From Phaeobacter gallaeciensis (GTDB lineage: Bacteria; Pseudomonadota; Alphaproteobacteria; Rhodobacterales; Rhodobacteraceae): a stretch of 64,000 bases of DNA. The stretch spans positions 2,828,001-2,892,000 of the forward strand of contig NZ_CP015124.1 in the NCBI RefSeq assembly GCF_001678945.1. The letters are read 5' to 3'. Position numbers and translations under genes: made by a program. This document shows, piece after piece, positions 1 through 8,229 of this stretch (its first letter is position 1; every line of letters starts with the position of its first letter). The notes below the pieces were generated by a model that saw only the letters and a list, made by a program, of their open reading frames with translations, was not told where the DNA came from and made no database searches.

Positions 1-1490
1 GTACTTCGCCCGGCTTTGCCGATGGCTGGCGTGCCATCGCCGAGGGCGGCTGGCTCGGGATGAGCGCACCGCAGGAGCACGGTGGCATGGGGCTGCCGAT
101 GACGATCACCTCGGCGGTCAATGAAATGATGTCCGGCGCCTGCCTGTCGTTGCAGCTGGCCCCGCTGATGAGCCAGGGACAGATCGAGGCGTTGGATCAC
201 CACGCCAGCGACGCGCTGAAAGAGCTATACCTGCCGAAACTGATTTCGGGCGAATGGACCGGCACCATGAACCTGACCGAGCCGCAGGCCGGATCGGACG
301 TGGGCGCGCTTAGTTCCAAGGCCGTGCCGAATGGCGATGGCACCTATGCCGTCACCGGGCAGAAGATCTATATCACTTGGGGCGACAACGATTTCGCAGA
401 CAACGTCTGCCATCTGGTGCTGGCGCGGCTGCCCGACGGTGTGCCGGGCACCAAGGGGATCTCGCTGTTCCTGGTCCCCAAATTCCTGCCGGATGACAAT
501 GGCAACCCCGGCAAGGCGAACAGCCTCAAGGTGGTCAGCCTCGAACACAAGCTGGGCCTGCACGGCAGCCCGACCTGCGTGATGCAATATGATGGTGCCA
601 CCGGCTGGCTGGTGGGCGCCGAACATGGCGGTATGGCGGCCATGTTCACCATGATGAACAACGCGCGTCTGGGTGTCGGCGGTCAGGGTGTCGGCATTGC
701 CGAAGCCGCCTATCAGAAGGCGCTGGCCTATGCGCTGGAGCGCAAGCAGGGCAAGACGCCGTCGGGCGGCATTGTTGACCACGCGGATGTGCGCCGGATG
801 CTGATGGAGATGAAGGCGGATCTCTTTGCCTCCCGTGCGATCCTGCTGGCCTGCGCTCAGGCCATCGACATGTCCACCGCCACCGGAGAGGCGGATTGCA
901 AGACCCGCGCCGCCTTCCTGACGCCGATTGCCAAGGCATTCGGCACCGACACCGGCATTCGCGTCGCAGATATCGGCCTGCAGGTGCATGGTGGCATGGG
1001 CTTCATCGAGGAAACCGGCGCCGCGCAATTCTGCCGCGATGTGCGCGTGACCTCGATCTACGAAGGCACTAATGGCATTCAGGCGATGGATCTTGTTGCC
1101 CGCAAGATGATGGATGGCGGCGAGATGGCCAACCGGCTGATGGATGAGATCGAAGAGCTGGCCGAACGCGCCCGTCCGACCCACCCCAATATGGCCGAAG
1201 CCGTCTGGCAGGCCTGCGAAAGCCTGCGCGAAGCGACCGACTGGCTGGTGGGGCAGGGTGATCTGCAGAACCGCTTTGCTGGGGCGGTGCCTTATCTGCG
1301 GGCCTTTGCCCGGGTGCTGGGAGGGCATTACCACCTGATGGCGGCCTTGGCTGACAAGGGCGGCCCGCGCGAAAAACTGGCGCGGTTCTACATCAAGCGG
1401 ATGCTGCCCGAGCATGTCGGCCTGCTGCAGCACGCGCAGGAAGGTATCGAGGGTGCCATGGCGCTGACACTGGACGAGCTGGCCAGCTGA
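1..1490 (+). CDS. Acyl-CoA dehydrogenase, DmdC-like (5' end outside window)
   Basis: FAD-dependent alpha,beta-dehydrogenation of an acyl-CoA thioester, with electrons passing to ETF. The reading frame is open from base 3, so the gene begins upstream; about 495 codons remain of a family usually near 590 aa. Visible are the central beta-domain stretch 'MNLTEPQAGSDVGAL', the C-terminal helical domain with 'IYEGTNGIQAMD', which carries the catalytic Glu of this subfamily, and an extra C-terminal domain ending 'GIEGAMALTLDELAS', typical of DmdC-type (3-methylmercaptopropionyl-CoA dehydrogenase) enzymes. Its stop codon shares one base with the start of the downstream MBL gene, so the two are translationally coupled. 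The true substrate (MMPA-CoA or a fatty acyl-CoA) cannot be read from sequence. Confidence 0.9.
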   Translation, partial: TSPGFADGWRAIAEGGWLGMSAPQEHGGMGLPMTITSAVNEMMSGACLSLQLAPLMSQGQIEALDHHASDALKELYLPKLISGEWTGTMNLTEPQAGSDVGALSSKAVPNGDGTYAVTGQKIYITWGDNDFADNVCHLVLARLPDGVPGTKGISLFLVPKFLPDDNGNPGKANSLKVVSLEHKLGLHGSPTCVMQYDGATGWLVGAEHGGMAAMFTMMNNARLGVGGQGVGIAEAAYQKALAYALERKQGKTPSGGIVDHADVRRMLMEMKADLFASRAILLACAQAIDMSTATGEADCKTRAAFLTPIAKAFGTDTGIRVADIGLQVHGGMGFIEETGAAQFCRDVRVTSIYEGTNGIQAMDLVARKMMDGGEMANRLMDEIEELAERARPTHPNMAEAVWQACESLREATDWLVGQGDLQNRFAGAVPYLRAFARVLGGHYHLMAALADKGGPREKLARFYIKRMLPEHVGLLQHAQEGIEGAMALTLDELAS

Positions 1491-2536
1491 TGGCCTCCGT
1501 TCCCGAAGTCGGCCCGCGTACCCCCTGGGAAGAACCGCCCGCGCTGGGCGAGGTGATCGAGGTCGCCGAAGGCGTCCTGTGGATGCGCCAGCCGCTGCCG
1601 ATGAAGCTGGACCACGTCAACGTCTACGCGCTTGACGAGGGCGATAGCTGGACGGTGATCGACACCGGGTTCAACACCCGCAAGAGCCGCGAACTGTGGC
1701 AAAGCCTGATGGCAGGCCCGCTGAAGGGCAAACCCATCAGTCGTGTCGTGGCCACCCACCATCACCCGGATCACATCGGTCTGGCGGGCTGGTTCCAGTC
1801 CGAATACGGCGCCGAGCTGGTCACCACCCGCACTGCCTGGCTGTTCGCCCGCATGCTGACGCTGGATGTGCAGGAAACTTGGCCCGAGGAAACGCTGGCC
1901 TATTACCGCAGCGCGGGCATGGACAAGGAAATCTATGACCAGCGGGTTGCGGACCGGCCGTTCAATTTTGCCGATACCGTCTATCCGATGCCGCTGGGCT
2001 TTACCCGGGTGCAGCAGGGCGATGTGTTCCGCATGGGCGGGCGCGACTGGGATGTGCACATGGGCAACGGCCACGCGCCGGAACATGCCACCTTCTGGAG
2101 TCGTGACGACAATCTGGTGATCACCGGGGATCAGATCCTCTCGTCGATCAGCCCCAATATCGGCGTCTATGCCACCGAACCGATGGCGGACCCCTTGGGC
2201 GAATGGCTGGAGGCCTGCGAACGTCTGGCGCCGCTGGCACGGCATGATCATCTGGCCCTTGGGGGTCACAAGCTGCCGTTCTCGCGTCTGCCGCTGCGGA
2301 TGCGGCAGCTGATCGACAACCACCACGGCGCGCTGGACCGGCTGATGGACCATCTCGACAGCCCGCGCACCGCGGCCGAGTGTTTTTCGCCGCTGTTCAA
2401 ACGCGCCATCGGGCCGGGTGAGTACGGGCTGGCGCTGGTCGAGGCGGTGGCCCATGTCAATCACCTTTTCCATCTGGGGCGGGTCACACGCGAACAGCGC
2501 CAAGACGGCGCCTGGCTGTATCAACGCAAAGACTGA
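1490..2536 (+). CDS. MBL-fold metallo-hydrolase
   Basis: A 348-aa metallo-beta-lactamase-fold hydrolase. The zinc signature 'THHHPDHIG' (HxHxDH) lies near residue 90, with later ligands in 'GNGHAPEHATF' and 'GGHKLPF'. The C-terminal 80 residues form the helical extension common in this subgroup. ATG overlaps the preceding stop (TGATG), so it is co-transcribed with the acyl-CoA dehydrogenase. Many Rhodobacteraceae pair these two genes, which suggests acyl-thioester or lactone turnover. The substrate is unknown; glyoxalase II-type thioester hydrolysis is an inference. Confidence 0.85.
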   Translation: MASVPEVGPRTPWEEPPALGEVIEVAEGVLWMRQPLPMKLDHVNVYALDEGDSWTVIDTGFNTRKSRELWQSLMAGPLKGKPISRVVATHHHPDHIGLAGWFQSEYGAELVTTRTAWLFARMLTLDVQETWPEETLAYYRSAGMDKEIYDQRVADRPFNFADTVYPMPLGFTRVQQGDVFRMGGRDWDVHMGNGHAPEHATFWSRDDNLVITGDQILSSISPNIGVYATEPMADPLGEWLEACERLAPLARHDHLALGGHKLPFSRLPLRMRQLIDNHHGALDRLMDHLDSPRTAAECFSPLFKRAIGPGEYGLALVEAVAHVNHLFHLGRVTREQRQDGAWLYQRKD

Positions 2537-2578
2537 CGGGGTGGCGCCAGGGCGCTACGCCGGGAAAGGCGGGCACAG

Positions 2579-3118
2579 ATGAGTGACAAGACACGCAAAC
2601 CGGGCGCTTCGGCCATTCACGACAGTATCGATACCAGTGCCGAGGCCGTCGAAGCGGCGATCCTGCCGCAGGTGCATGAGGTGCATTGCGACCCGAGGCC
2701 GGGCCAGAGCAGCCCGACGCTGCCCAAGGCGATGCAGAAACCGGCCGAAGAGAAAAGCCCGGCTCGCTGGGCCTATGAGCGGATGATTCTCTACATCAAG
2801 AACTTCGAGGAGCAGCTGGACAGCGCTCATGAGGTCGCGATGGGGTTTGCCGGTGGCGACGCCGGTGTCATGCGGATCGAGGGTATGGGCTATTTCGACC
2901 CTGACATCGTGACCTTTTACGGGTCGGATAACTCCGGTGCCCGCACGCAGCTGGTCCAGCATGTGACGCAGCTCAACGTGATGCTGCGGGCCCTGCCCAA
3001 GGCGCAGCCGGAAACCCCGGCCATGCGGATCGGATTTCGCCTGGCGAAGGATCTGGAGCCCGATCCGGCCCCGGATGCGGATCCCGATATCGTGGCAGAG
3101 GCAGAGCCGGATACCTGA
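2579..3118 (+). CDS. Conserved hypothetical protein (DUF6173-like)
   Basis: A 179-aa soluble protein with a polar, probably disordered N-terminus (residues 1-60), a compact core (about 63-150) with the conserved-looking stretches 'WAYERMILYIKNFEEQL' and 'EGMGYFDPDIVTFYG', and an acidic tail. I believe the core corresponds to DUF6173, but this is from memory. No catalytic motif is evident. It follows the MBL gene by 42 bp on the same strand and may be its operon partner. Function unknown. Confidence 0.75.
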   Translation: MSDKTRKPGASAIHDSIDTSAEAVEAAILPQVHEVHCDPRPGQSSPTLPKAMQKPAEEKSPARWAYERMILYIKNFEEQLDSAHEVAMGFAGGDAGVMRIEGMGYFDPDIVTFYGSDNSGARTQLVQHVTQLNVMLRALPKAQPETPAMRIGFRLAKDLEPDPAPDADPDIVAEAEPDT

Positions 3119-3310
3119 GAGACCCGGTGCAGGGGCAACCGCGCGATTCGGCGATGTGATGCGTGACGACCCGCAAGTCGGGGCGAGACGGCTGTGCAAA
3201 CAGGCCGCAGGCCTCGGGTTTTTCGCCCTGCTGCGCTGCATTGACGTCGTGACAGGGCGCGGGAAATCCAGTAATCAGCAGGAAATCGAACGCGAATAGG
3301 ACATTTAGAC

Positions 3311-3445
3311 ATGGCTGAGCATAAACACGGAACCATGGACATCTCGGTTCAGGAAAAAACCTTTGCGGGTTTTGTGACCTTCACGGTGCGCTTCTGCATC
3401 GCTCTGGCGCTCTTCGCGGTCTTCCTGGCCGTCTTCGCGACCTGA
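3311..3445 (+). CDS. aa3-type cytochrome c oxidase subunit IV (CoxIV), 44 aa
   Basis: A tiny single-span membrane protein: a short soluble start 'MAEHKHGTMDISVQEKTF' followed by one hydrophobic helix rich in Phe/Ala/Leu that ends at the stop. Length, the 'HGxMDIxxQEKTFxGF' pattern and topology match the bacterial aa3-type cytochrome oxidase subunit IV family (known from Rhodobacter and Paracoccus structures), which packs against the core oxidase. It stands away from cox genes here, as is usual in alphaproteobacteria. The lipoprotein gene starts 10 bp downstream. Confidence 0.85.
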   Translation: MAEHKHGTMDISVQEKTFAGFVTFTVRFCIALALFAVFLAVFAT

Positions 3446-3455
3446 TCTTCGGGCC

Positions 3456-4097
3456 ATGTCCGTGGGCCGTTTGCTGCTGCGCCTGACGCTTTGTGCGTCG
3501 GTTGCAGGGGGAGCCTTTGCGCTGTCGGGCTGCGCGTCGCAGCCGCAGCCCAATGCCGATGATGCAACGCTAGAACGTGTCGCGTATCGCGCCGAGGGCG
3601 CCCCATCCCTGACCCTTTATACGATGGTCAACAACCGGACTGGACAGGGCGGGCATACCTCGCTGATGGTCAATGCCTCGGAGCGGGTCATCTTTGATCC
3701 CGCCGGGTCGTTTTATGCAGACCGCGTACCCGAACGGGATGACGTGCTTTACGGGATCACGCCTGCCGTGGAAAAGGCCTATCGCGGATCGCACGCCCGC
3801 AGCACCCATCACGTGATGGTTCAGGAAGTTGCAGTGACGCCGGAACAGGCGCAACGCGCCTATGAACTGGTTGTCAGCAATGGCCGCGTGCCCGGCGCCT
3901 ATTGCGCCAATGCTACCGCTTCGGTGTTGAAACAGGTTCCCGGTTTCGAGGATATCAAGGTTACCTTTTATCCGGTAAAACTCGCCGACCAGTTTGAACA
4001 GCGACCCGGCGTAAAAACTACCCGTTATTACGAGAACGACAGCGCCGACCTTCAGGAAGGACTCGCGCGCAACAATGCAATCCTAAACGGAGAGTAG
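3456..4097 (+). CDS. Lipoprotein, possible permuted papain-like fold
   Basis: A 213-aa protein with a lipoprotein signal: basic start, hydrophobic core and lipobox 'LSGC' with acylated Cys26. The mature part contains 'GQGGHTSLMV' (His67) and 'PGAYCANATASVL' (Cys150). A His early and a Cys later, each at the start of a predicted secondary-structure element, is the order seen in circularly permuted NlpC/P60 (YaeF/YiiX-like) proteins. Function is not established; peptidoglycan- or lipid-directed hydrolysis or amidation is a hypothesis only. It lies 10 bp after the CoxIV gene and may be co-transcribed. Confidence 0.7.
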   Translation: MSVGRLLLRLTLCASVAGGAFALSGCASQPQPNADDATLERVAYRAEGAPSLTLYTMVNNRTGQGGHTSLMVNASERVIFDPAGSFYADRVPERDDVLYGITPAVEKAYRGSHARSTHHVMVQEVAVTPEQAQRAYELVVSNGRVPGAYCANATASVLKQVPGFEDIKVTFYPVKLADQFEQRPGVKTTRYYENDSADLQEGLARNNAILNGE

Positions 4098-4155
4098 CGC
4101 GGCGCATCCTCAGAACGTGCGCCGCAGCGGTGGACCCGTGGCCGACGCTCGCGTC

Positions 4156-4503
4156 TTAGCCCGATACGTAGAGCAGCAGCACGAAGGACCCTGCGCCAGT
4201 TCCCATGGCCAAGAGTACATTCTTGGTCAGATAGCCGACTGCCAGCGTCAGCGCCGCCACCGCGACATGCGGCAGGCTTGGGGTGCCGCCTGTCGGAGCG
4301 GGCCAAGCCACCAGCGGCGCCACCAGCGCCGGGATGATGGCAACCGCGGTATAGCGCAGGTGGCGCATCAGCCAGTCCGGCATGGCGCGCCCGCCAACAA
4401 TCCCGATAAAGGCAAAACGCAGGGCAAAGCTGCCAACAGCCAGTCCGATGATGGCCGTCCACAGGATTACGGGATCAATCAGGGCAGGGGCAGTGCTGGT
4501 CAT
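4156..4503 (-). CDS. azlD: AzlD family branched-chain amino acid exporter subunit
   Basis: A 115-aa, very hydrophobic protein with about four membrane segments, matching the small subunit of AzlCD/YgaZH-type exporters of branched-chain amino acids. It overlaps the end of azlC by 4 bp (ATGA on the minus strand), so the two are co-translated. The stretch 'RHLRYTAVAIIPALVAPL' is characteristic of AzlD. Confidence 0.85.
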   Translation of the reverse strand: MTSTAPALIDPVILWTAIIGLAVGSFALRFAFIGIVGGRAMPDWLMRHLRYTAVAIIPALVAPLVAWPAPTGGTPSLPHVAVAALTLAVGYLTKNVLLAMGTGAGSFVLLLYVSG

Positions 4504-5234
4504 TGCGCGGTCTCCTCTTGGCTGCGGCGCAGCCGGTTTTCCAGCCAGACCTCTGTCTGGGCGCCGGCCATCATGCCAGCCAACCCAGCCACGATCAGAC
4601 CCAGGTTATAGGGCAGGGCCGCAGCCGGCAGCGCAGTCGCGACAGCGACGAAACAGGCCACTACATGCGCGGGGGTGCGCAGCATCGGGCCGATCATCGC
4701 CAGAAAGGCCAGCGGCAGCACAAAGTCGAGGCCCCAGCTGTTCGGGACCTGCGCGCCGATCATGGCGCCGGTAAAGGTCGCGATCATCCAGCCCGGTGCC
4801 ACCAACCCGTTGGTGCCAAAAAAATACGCCATGCGTTCTGGCACGGTCATCTCCGGCTCGGTTTCGAATTGCACGATCGACAGGGCATAGGACTGATCGA
4901 CGGTGAAATAGGCGGCAATCGCCCGCTGCCACAGCGGCGCCGACCCCAGATAGGGCGTCAGAGAGGCGGAATACATCGCCACCCGCAGGTTCACCGCAAG
5001 CGCCGAAATCAACACGATTAGAATCGGTGCGTTCTCCTGCATCAGTTGCAGAGCGGTGAATTGCGCCGACCCGGCAAACACCGCGAGCGAGAAGGTCAGT
5101 GCCTCGGGGACAATAAGTCCCGCCTCGGCGGCCAGAACACCAAACAGCAGGCCAAAAGGTCCTGACACCAGAAGAAATGGTGCGCCATCGCGGACGCCCT
5201 TCCAAAAGGCTGATTTGGGTGTGGTGATCGCCAT
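4500..5234 (-). CDS. azlC: AzlC family amino acid exporter
   Basis: The large subunit of an AzlCD-type exporter, 244 aa with several transmembrane helices; 'FLLVSGPFGLLFG' near the N-terminus, 'FAGSAQFTALQLM' and 'YFTVDQSYAL' are family hallmarks. A GTG lies 6 bp upstream at 5240, but the AGGA ribosome-binding site is spaced correctly (7 nt) only for the ATG at 5234. The gene is divergent from fdhD, with about 70 bp between the starts. Confidence 0.85.
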   Translation of the reverse strand: MAITTPKSAFWKGVRDGAPFLLVSGPFGLLFGVLAAEAGLIVPEALTFSLAVFAGSAQFTALQLMQENAPILIVLISALAVNLRVAMYSASLTPYLGSAPLWQRAIAAYFTVDQSYALSIVQFETEPEMTVPERMAYFFGTNGLVAPGWMIATFTGAMIGAQVPNSWGLDFVLPLAFLAMIGPMLRTPAHVVACFVAVATALPAAALPYNLGLIVAGLAGMMAGAQTEVWLENRLRRSQEETAQ

Positions 5235-5305
5235 TTGCACGTCCTAAATTGAGACGCAGCACGGGGCTGCTGTCATGGCCTACGGGGGATTGGGGAGGTT
5301 TGCAA

Positions 5306-6187
5306 TTGGCAAAAGCCGAAGATCACGCAGAGTATATCATCGCGCCTGCGCCGCAGAACGCGCGGCTGACCCGCGCGGTGACGGGCGTCGATCACACCGG
5401 CGCCCAAAGCGAGATTTCCGTGGTCGAGGAACGTCCGCTGACCATCTATCTCAACCGGCAGGAGATCGTCACCGCAATGACCATCGGGGATTATCCCGAG
5501 TACCTGGCGCTTGGCTTTTTGCGCAATCAGGGCATGCTGCGCGACGATGATGTGATCACCGGCGTCGATTACGACGAAGAGCTGGAAACCGCTGTGGTGC
5601 GCACCGAGGTCGAGACTTCCTACGAGGAAAAGCTGCAGAAAAAGACCCGCACCTCGGGATGCGCCGTGGGCACCGTCTTTGGCGACATGATGGAGGGGCT
5701 GGAGGATGTGCGCCTGCCCGCAACGCCGGTACGCACCTCCTGGCTCTATGCGCTGGCGCATAAGATCAACCGCACGCCGTCGCTTTACCTTGAGGCTGGT
5801 GCGATCCACGGCACGGTGCTGTGCCACCGGGACCGCCCGCTGGTCTATATGGAGGATGTCGGTCGCCACAACGCGGTGGACAAGATCGCGGGCTGGATGC
5901 TGTCCACGGGCAGTGATCCGGCGGACAAGATCCTTTACACCACCGGGCGGCTGACCTCTGAAATGGTGATCAAGACGGCGATGATGGGCATTCCGGTGCT
6001 GGTCTCCCGCTCCGGTTTCACCGCCTGGGGGGTAGAGATCGCCCGCGAGGTTGGCCTGACCCTGATTGGCCGGATGCGCGGCCAGCGGTTCATCTGTCTC
6101 TCCGGCGATGACCGGCTGGAACGGGACGTGGACCCCGCATCGATGCCGCAGGAAGACAAGAAACATCGCAGGAAGAGCGCAGAATGA
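5306..6187 (+). CDS. fdhD: Formate dehydrogenase accessory sulfurtransferase FdhD
   Basis: FdhD passes sulfur from a cysteine desulfurase to the Mo-bis-MGD cofactor of formate dehydrogenase. Family features include 'ALGFLRNQGML', the loop 'RTSGCAVGTVFGD', 'GAIHGTVLCHRDRPLVYMED' and 'RHNAVDKIAGWML'. The loop holds one Cys, not the two of the E. coli protein. I chose TTG at 5306 because GGGGAGG at 5292-5298 lies 7 nt upstream; this gives 293 aa. The frame stays open to another TTG at 5249, but that start lacks such a site. First gene of the molybdenum-cofactor operon. Confidence 0.9.
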   Translation: MAKAEDHAEYIIAPAPQNARLTRAVTGVDHTGAQSEISVVEERPLTIYLNRQEIVTAMTIGDYPEYLALGFLRNQGMLRDDDVITGVDYDEELETAVVRTEVETSYEEKLQKKTRTSGCAVGTVFGDMMEGLEDVRLPATPVRTSWLYALAHKINRTPSLYLEAGAIHGTVLCHRDRPLVYMEDVGRHNAVDKIAGWMLSTGSDPADKILYTTGRLTSEMVIKTAMMGIPVLVSRSGFTAWGVEIAREVGLTLIGRMRGQRFICLSGDDRLERDVDPASMPQEDKKHRRKSAE

Positions 6188-6205
6188 TGTCAGCTACTCG
6201 TCATT

Positions 6206-6286
6206 GCCCGGCAAAGCCGGGCAGCGCCCAACCCGCCCCCCACGGGGCGGGCGCTTCGCACCCTCCCCGCCGGGTCGGACGCTGGG
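6206..6286. repeat. Multi-hairpin intergenic repeat, copy A
   Basis: An element of about 80 bp between fdhD and mobA. It opens with a hairpin GCCCGGC-AAA-GCCGGGC (6206-6222). Outer arms follow: AGCGCCCAACCC (6223-6234) pairs with GGGTCGGACGCT (6272-6283) with 2 mismatches. A GC-rich inner hairpin lies between them. Related copies are at 41296-41372, 46386-46465 and, more divergent, 63468-63543. It ends just before the mobA ribosome-binding site, so it could affect mRNA stability or translation. Confidence 0.8.
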
Positions 6287-6296
6287 AGGGTGTGGC

Positions 6297-6932
6297 ATGA
6301 CCAAACCGCTGGGCGTGATCTTGGCGGGCGGTCTGGCCACCCGCATGGGCGGTGGCGACAAGGGGCTGCTGAGCATCGGCGGGCAAAGCCTTCTGTCTCG
6401 TGTGATCGACCGGCTGTCGCCGCAGGTGGCGGGTCTCGCGCTCAACGCCAATGGGGATGCTGCGCGCTTTGCCGACCTTGGCCTGCCGGTAGTCGCCGAC
6501 AGTATCGAAGGTTTTGCCGGGCCGCTGGCGGGCGTGCTCGCGGGGCTGGACTGGGCCGCCGAGCAAGGCGCCGAAGCAATCGTGACGGCGGCTGCCGATA
6601 CGCCCTTCTTCCCCACGGATCTGGCGGCGCGGCTGATGGCAGCCTCCGAAGGGCAGTCCCATCCCCTGGTACTCGCCACGACCCCGCGCACTGGCGAAGA
6701 GCTGAAATCCGGCGGGCGCAGCAAGGTGAACCGCCACCCCACATTCGGCCTTTGGCCCGTGGCGCTGCGCGATGATCTGCGCGCGGCCCTTAAGGATGGC
6801 CTGCGCAAGGTGGTCCTGTGGACCGATGCCCATGGCGGGCGTGAAGCGTTGTTTGAGGCCGATCCCTTTGATCCATTTTTTAACGTCAACACGCCCGAGG
6901 ATCTGGCGCGTGCAGAGAGATTGCTAGTATGA
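6297..6932 (+). CDS. mobA: Molybdenum cofactor guanylyltransferase MobA
   Basis: MobA joins GMP from GTP to Mo-molybdopterin to make the MGD cofactor used by DMSO-reductase-family enzymes such as formate dehydrogenase. The nucleotide-binding motif 'LAGGLATRMGGGDKGL' is at residues 9-24, followed by 'ADTPFFP' and a C-terminal 'FFNVNTPEDLARAE' that fits the NTP-transferase fold. 211 aa. The ATG at 6297 has GGAGG 7 nt upstream, so the open frame further upstream is not coding. Stop overlaps mobB by 4 bp. Confidence 0.93.
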   Translation: MTKPLGVILAGGLATRMGGGDKGLLSIGGQSLLSRVIDRLSPQVAGLALNANGDAARFADLGLPVVADSIEGFAGPLAGVLAGLDWAAEQGAEAIVTAAADTPFFPTDLAARLMAASEGQSHPLVLATTPRTGEELKSGGRSKVNRHPTFGLWPVALRDDLRAALKDGLRKVVLWTDAHGGREALFEADPFDPFFNVNTPEDLARAERLLV

Positions 6933-7420
6933 AAATTTACGGAGTAACCGGCTGGAAAAACGCCGGCAAGACAGGCCTGATGGAGCGGCTGGTGGCTGAG
7001 TTCTGTGCTCGTGGCCTGAGCGTTTCGACCCTGAAACACGCCCATCACAGCACCGATGTGGATCAGCCCGGCACCGACAGTCACCGCCATCGCAGCGCGG
7101 GCGCCTCAGAGGTTCTTCTGGCCTCGCCCAACCGGGTGGCGATCATGCAGGAATTGCGCGATGCGGAAGAGCCGTCCTTTGTCGATCTGCTGTCGCGGCT
7201 CAATCCAGTGGATCTGGTTCTTGTCGAGGGCTTCAAACGCGAGCCGCATCCCAAGATTGAGGCCTATCGCACCGATGCGGGCAATCCGCTGATCGCGCCG
7301 GGGGATCAATCGATCCGGGCCGTGGCCAGCGATATTTCCCTCAATCTGGATCGGCCCGTGTTTGATCTGGACGATACCGTGGCGATTGCCGATTTCATCG
7401 CGGGTGAACTGGGCTTGTGA
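6929..7420 (+). CDS. mobB: Molybdopterin-guanine dinucleotide biosynthesis protein MobB
   Basis: A 163-aa P-loop GTPase-like adaptor that helps MobA. The Walker A motif 'GWKNAGKTGLMERL' is at residues 7-20. 'LKHAHHSTDVDQPGTDSHRH' and 'LVLVEGFKREPHPKIE' are diagnostic for MobB. ATG overlaps the mobA stop (ATGA), and its own stop overlaps the next gene (GTGA), so translation through the operon is probably coupled. Confidence 0.93.
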   Translation: MKIYGVTGWKNAGKTGLMERLVAEFCARGLSVSTLKHAHHSTDVDQPGTDSHRHRSAGASEVLLASPNRVAIMQELRDAEEPSFVDLLSRLNPVDLVLVEGFKREPHPKIEAYRTDAGNPLIAPGDQSIRAVASDISLNLDRPVFDLDDTVAIADFIAGELGL

Positions 7421-8229
7421 GGCCGTTTGACACCTTCGTGATGGTGGATTGGTCCGGCGGCAACGATGCCGGATCGCGTCCACGCCGCGATGCGATCTGG
7501 GCCTGCCGGGCGGACTGGCAAGGCGCCGAGGAGCCGCTCTATTTCCGCAATCGCCAGCTGGTCGAAGACTGGCTCTGCGATCAGGTGGAATTGGCGCTGA
7601 GCCGGGATCAACGGCTTTGCATCGGATTTGATTTTCCCTTTGGCTATCCCGCAGGCTTTGGCCCGGCGCTGACCGGGCAGAGCGATCCTCTGGCGCTCTG
7701 GGATTGGTTCGAGGCGCGCATCGAAGACAGCCCCAGGGCAAACAACCGTTTTGATTTGGCGGGCGAGATCAACCGCCGCTTTGGCGGGCAGGGGCCGTTC
7801 TGGGCCAATGCGCTGAAGCGCGATATCGACGGGCTGCCGCGCACCAAGCGCACCTACCAAAACCCCTTTCCGGATCGGCGCGCGGTCGAACATCTGGCGC
7901 CGGGCGCCTTCACCTGCTGGCAGATGGCTGGGGCAGGATCCGTGGGCGGTCAGGTGATGATGGGATTGCCGGTACTGTCCCGGTTGCGCCGCCGCTTTGC
8001 GCCGCATGTGGCCGCCTGGCCGTTTGAAGCGCTGGACAGGCCGGTGGCGCTGGTGGAGATCTGGCCCTCGCTGACGGTTCCTACGCCGCCTGCTGGTATG
8101 ATCAAGGATGCCTGGCAGGTGCAGCAGGTGGCTCTGGAACTTGCCCGCCGCCCTGTGGCAGAACTGGAGAAGATGCTGGATATCACCGCCCCCGAAGAGG
8201 GCTGGATCCTTGGAGTGGAGCCGAGATGA
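7417..8229 (+). CDS. Predicted RNase H-fold protein of the Moco operon (DUF429-like)
   Basis: 270 aa; GTG start overlapping the mobB stop by 4 bp, and its stop overlaps moeA by 4 bp. The first beta-strand ends in an acidic residue, 'FVMVDWSGGND' (7-17), and a second acidic strand motif 'CIGFDFPFGYPAG' lies at 68-80. This arrangement resembles the RNase H-like DUF429 family ('VDxS', 'xIDxPxGxP'). Its place inside the Moco operon implies a role in cofactor handling or in regulating molybdoenzymes, but no function is established. The fold is an inference from motif pattern. Confidence 0.7.
   Translation: MRPFDTFVMVDWSGGNDAGSRPRRDAIWACRADWQGAEEPLYFRNRQLVEDWLCDQVELALSRDQRLCIGFDFPFGYPAGFGPALTGQSDPLALWDWFEARIEDSPRANNRFDLAGEINRRFGGQGPFWANALKRDIDGLPRTKRTYQNPFPDRRAVEHLAPGAFTCWQMAGAGSVGGQVMMGLPVLSRLRRRFAPHVAAWPFEALDRPVALVEIWPSLTVPTPPAGMIKDAWQVQQVALELARRPVAELEKMLDITAPEEGWILGVEPR

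Noticed and set aside
5249-5305. Longer fdhD start at TTG 5249
   Set aside because: No ribosome-binding site there; the TTG at 5306 has GGGGAGG at ideal spacing and begins where the family begins.
6066-6296. N-terminal extension of mobA back into fdhD
   Set aside because: Would run through repeat copy A and give a non-conserved 77-residue head; ATG 6297 has a clear ribosome-binding site.
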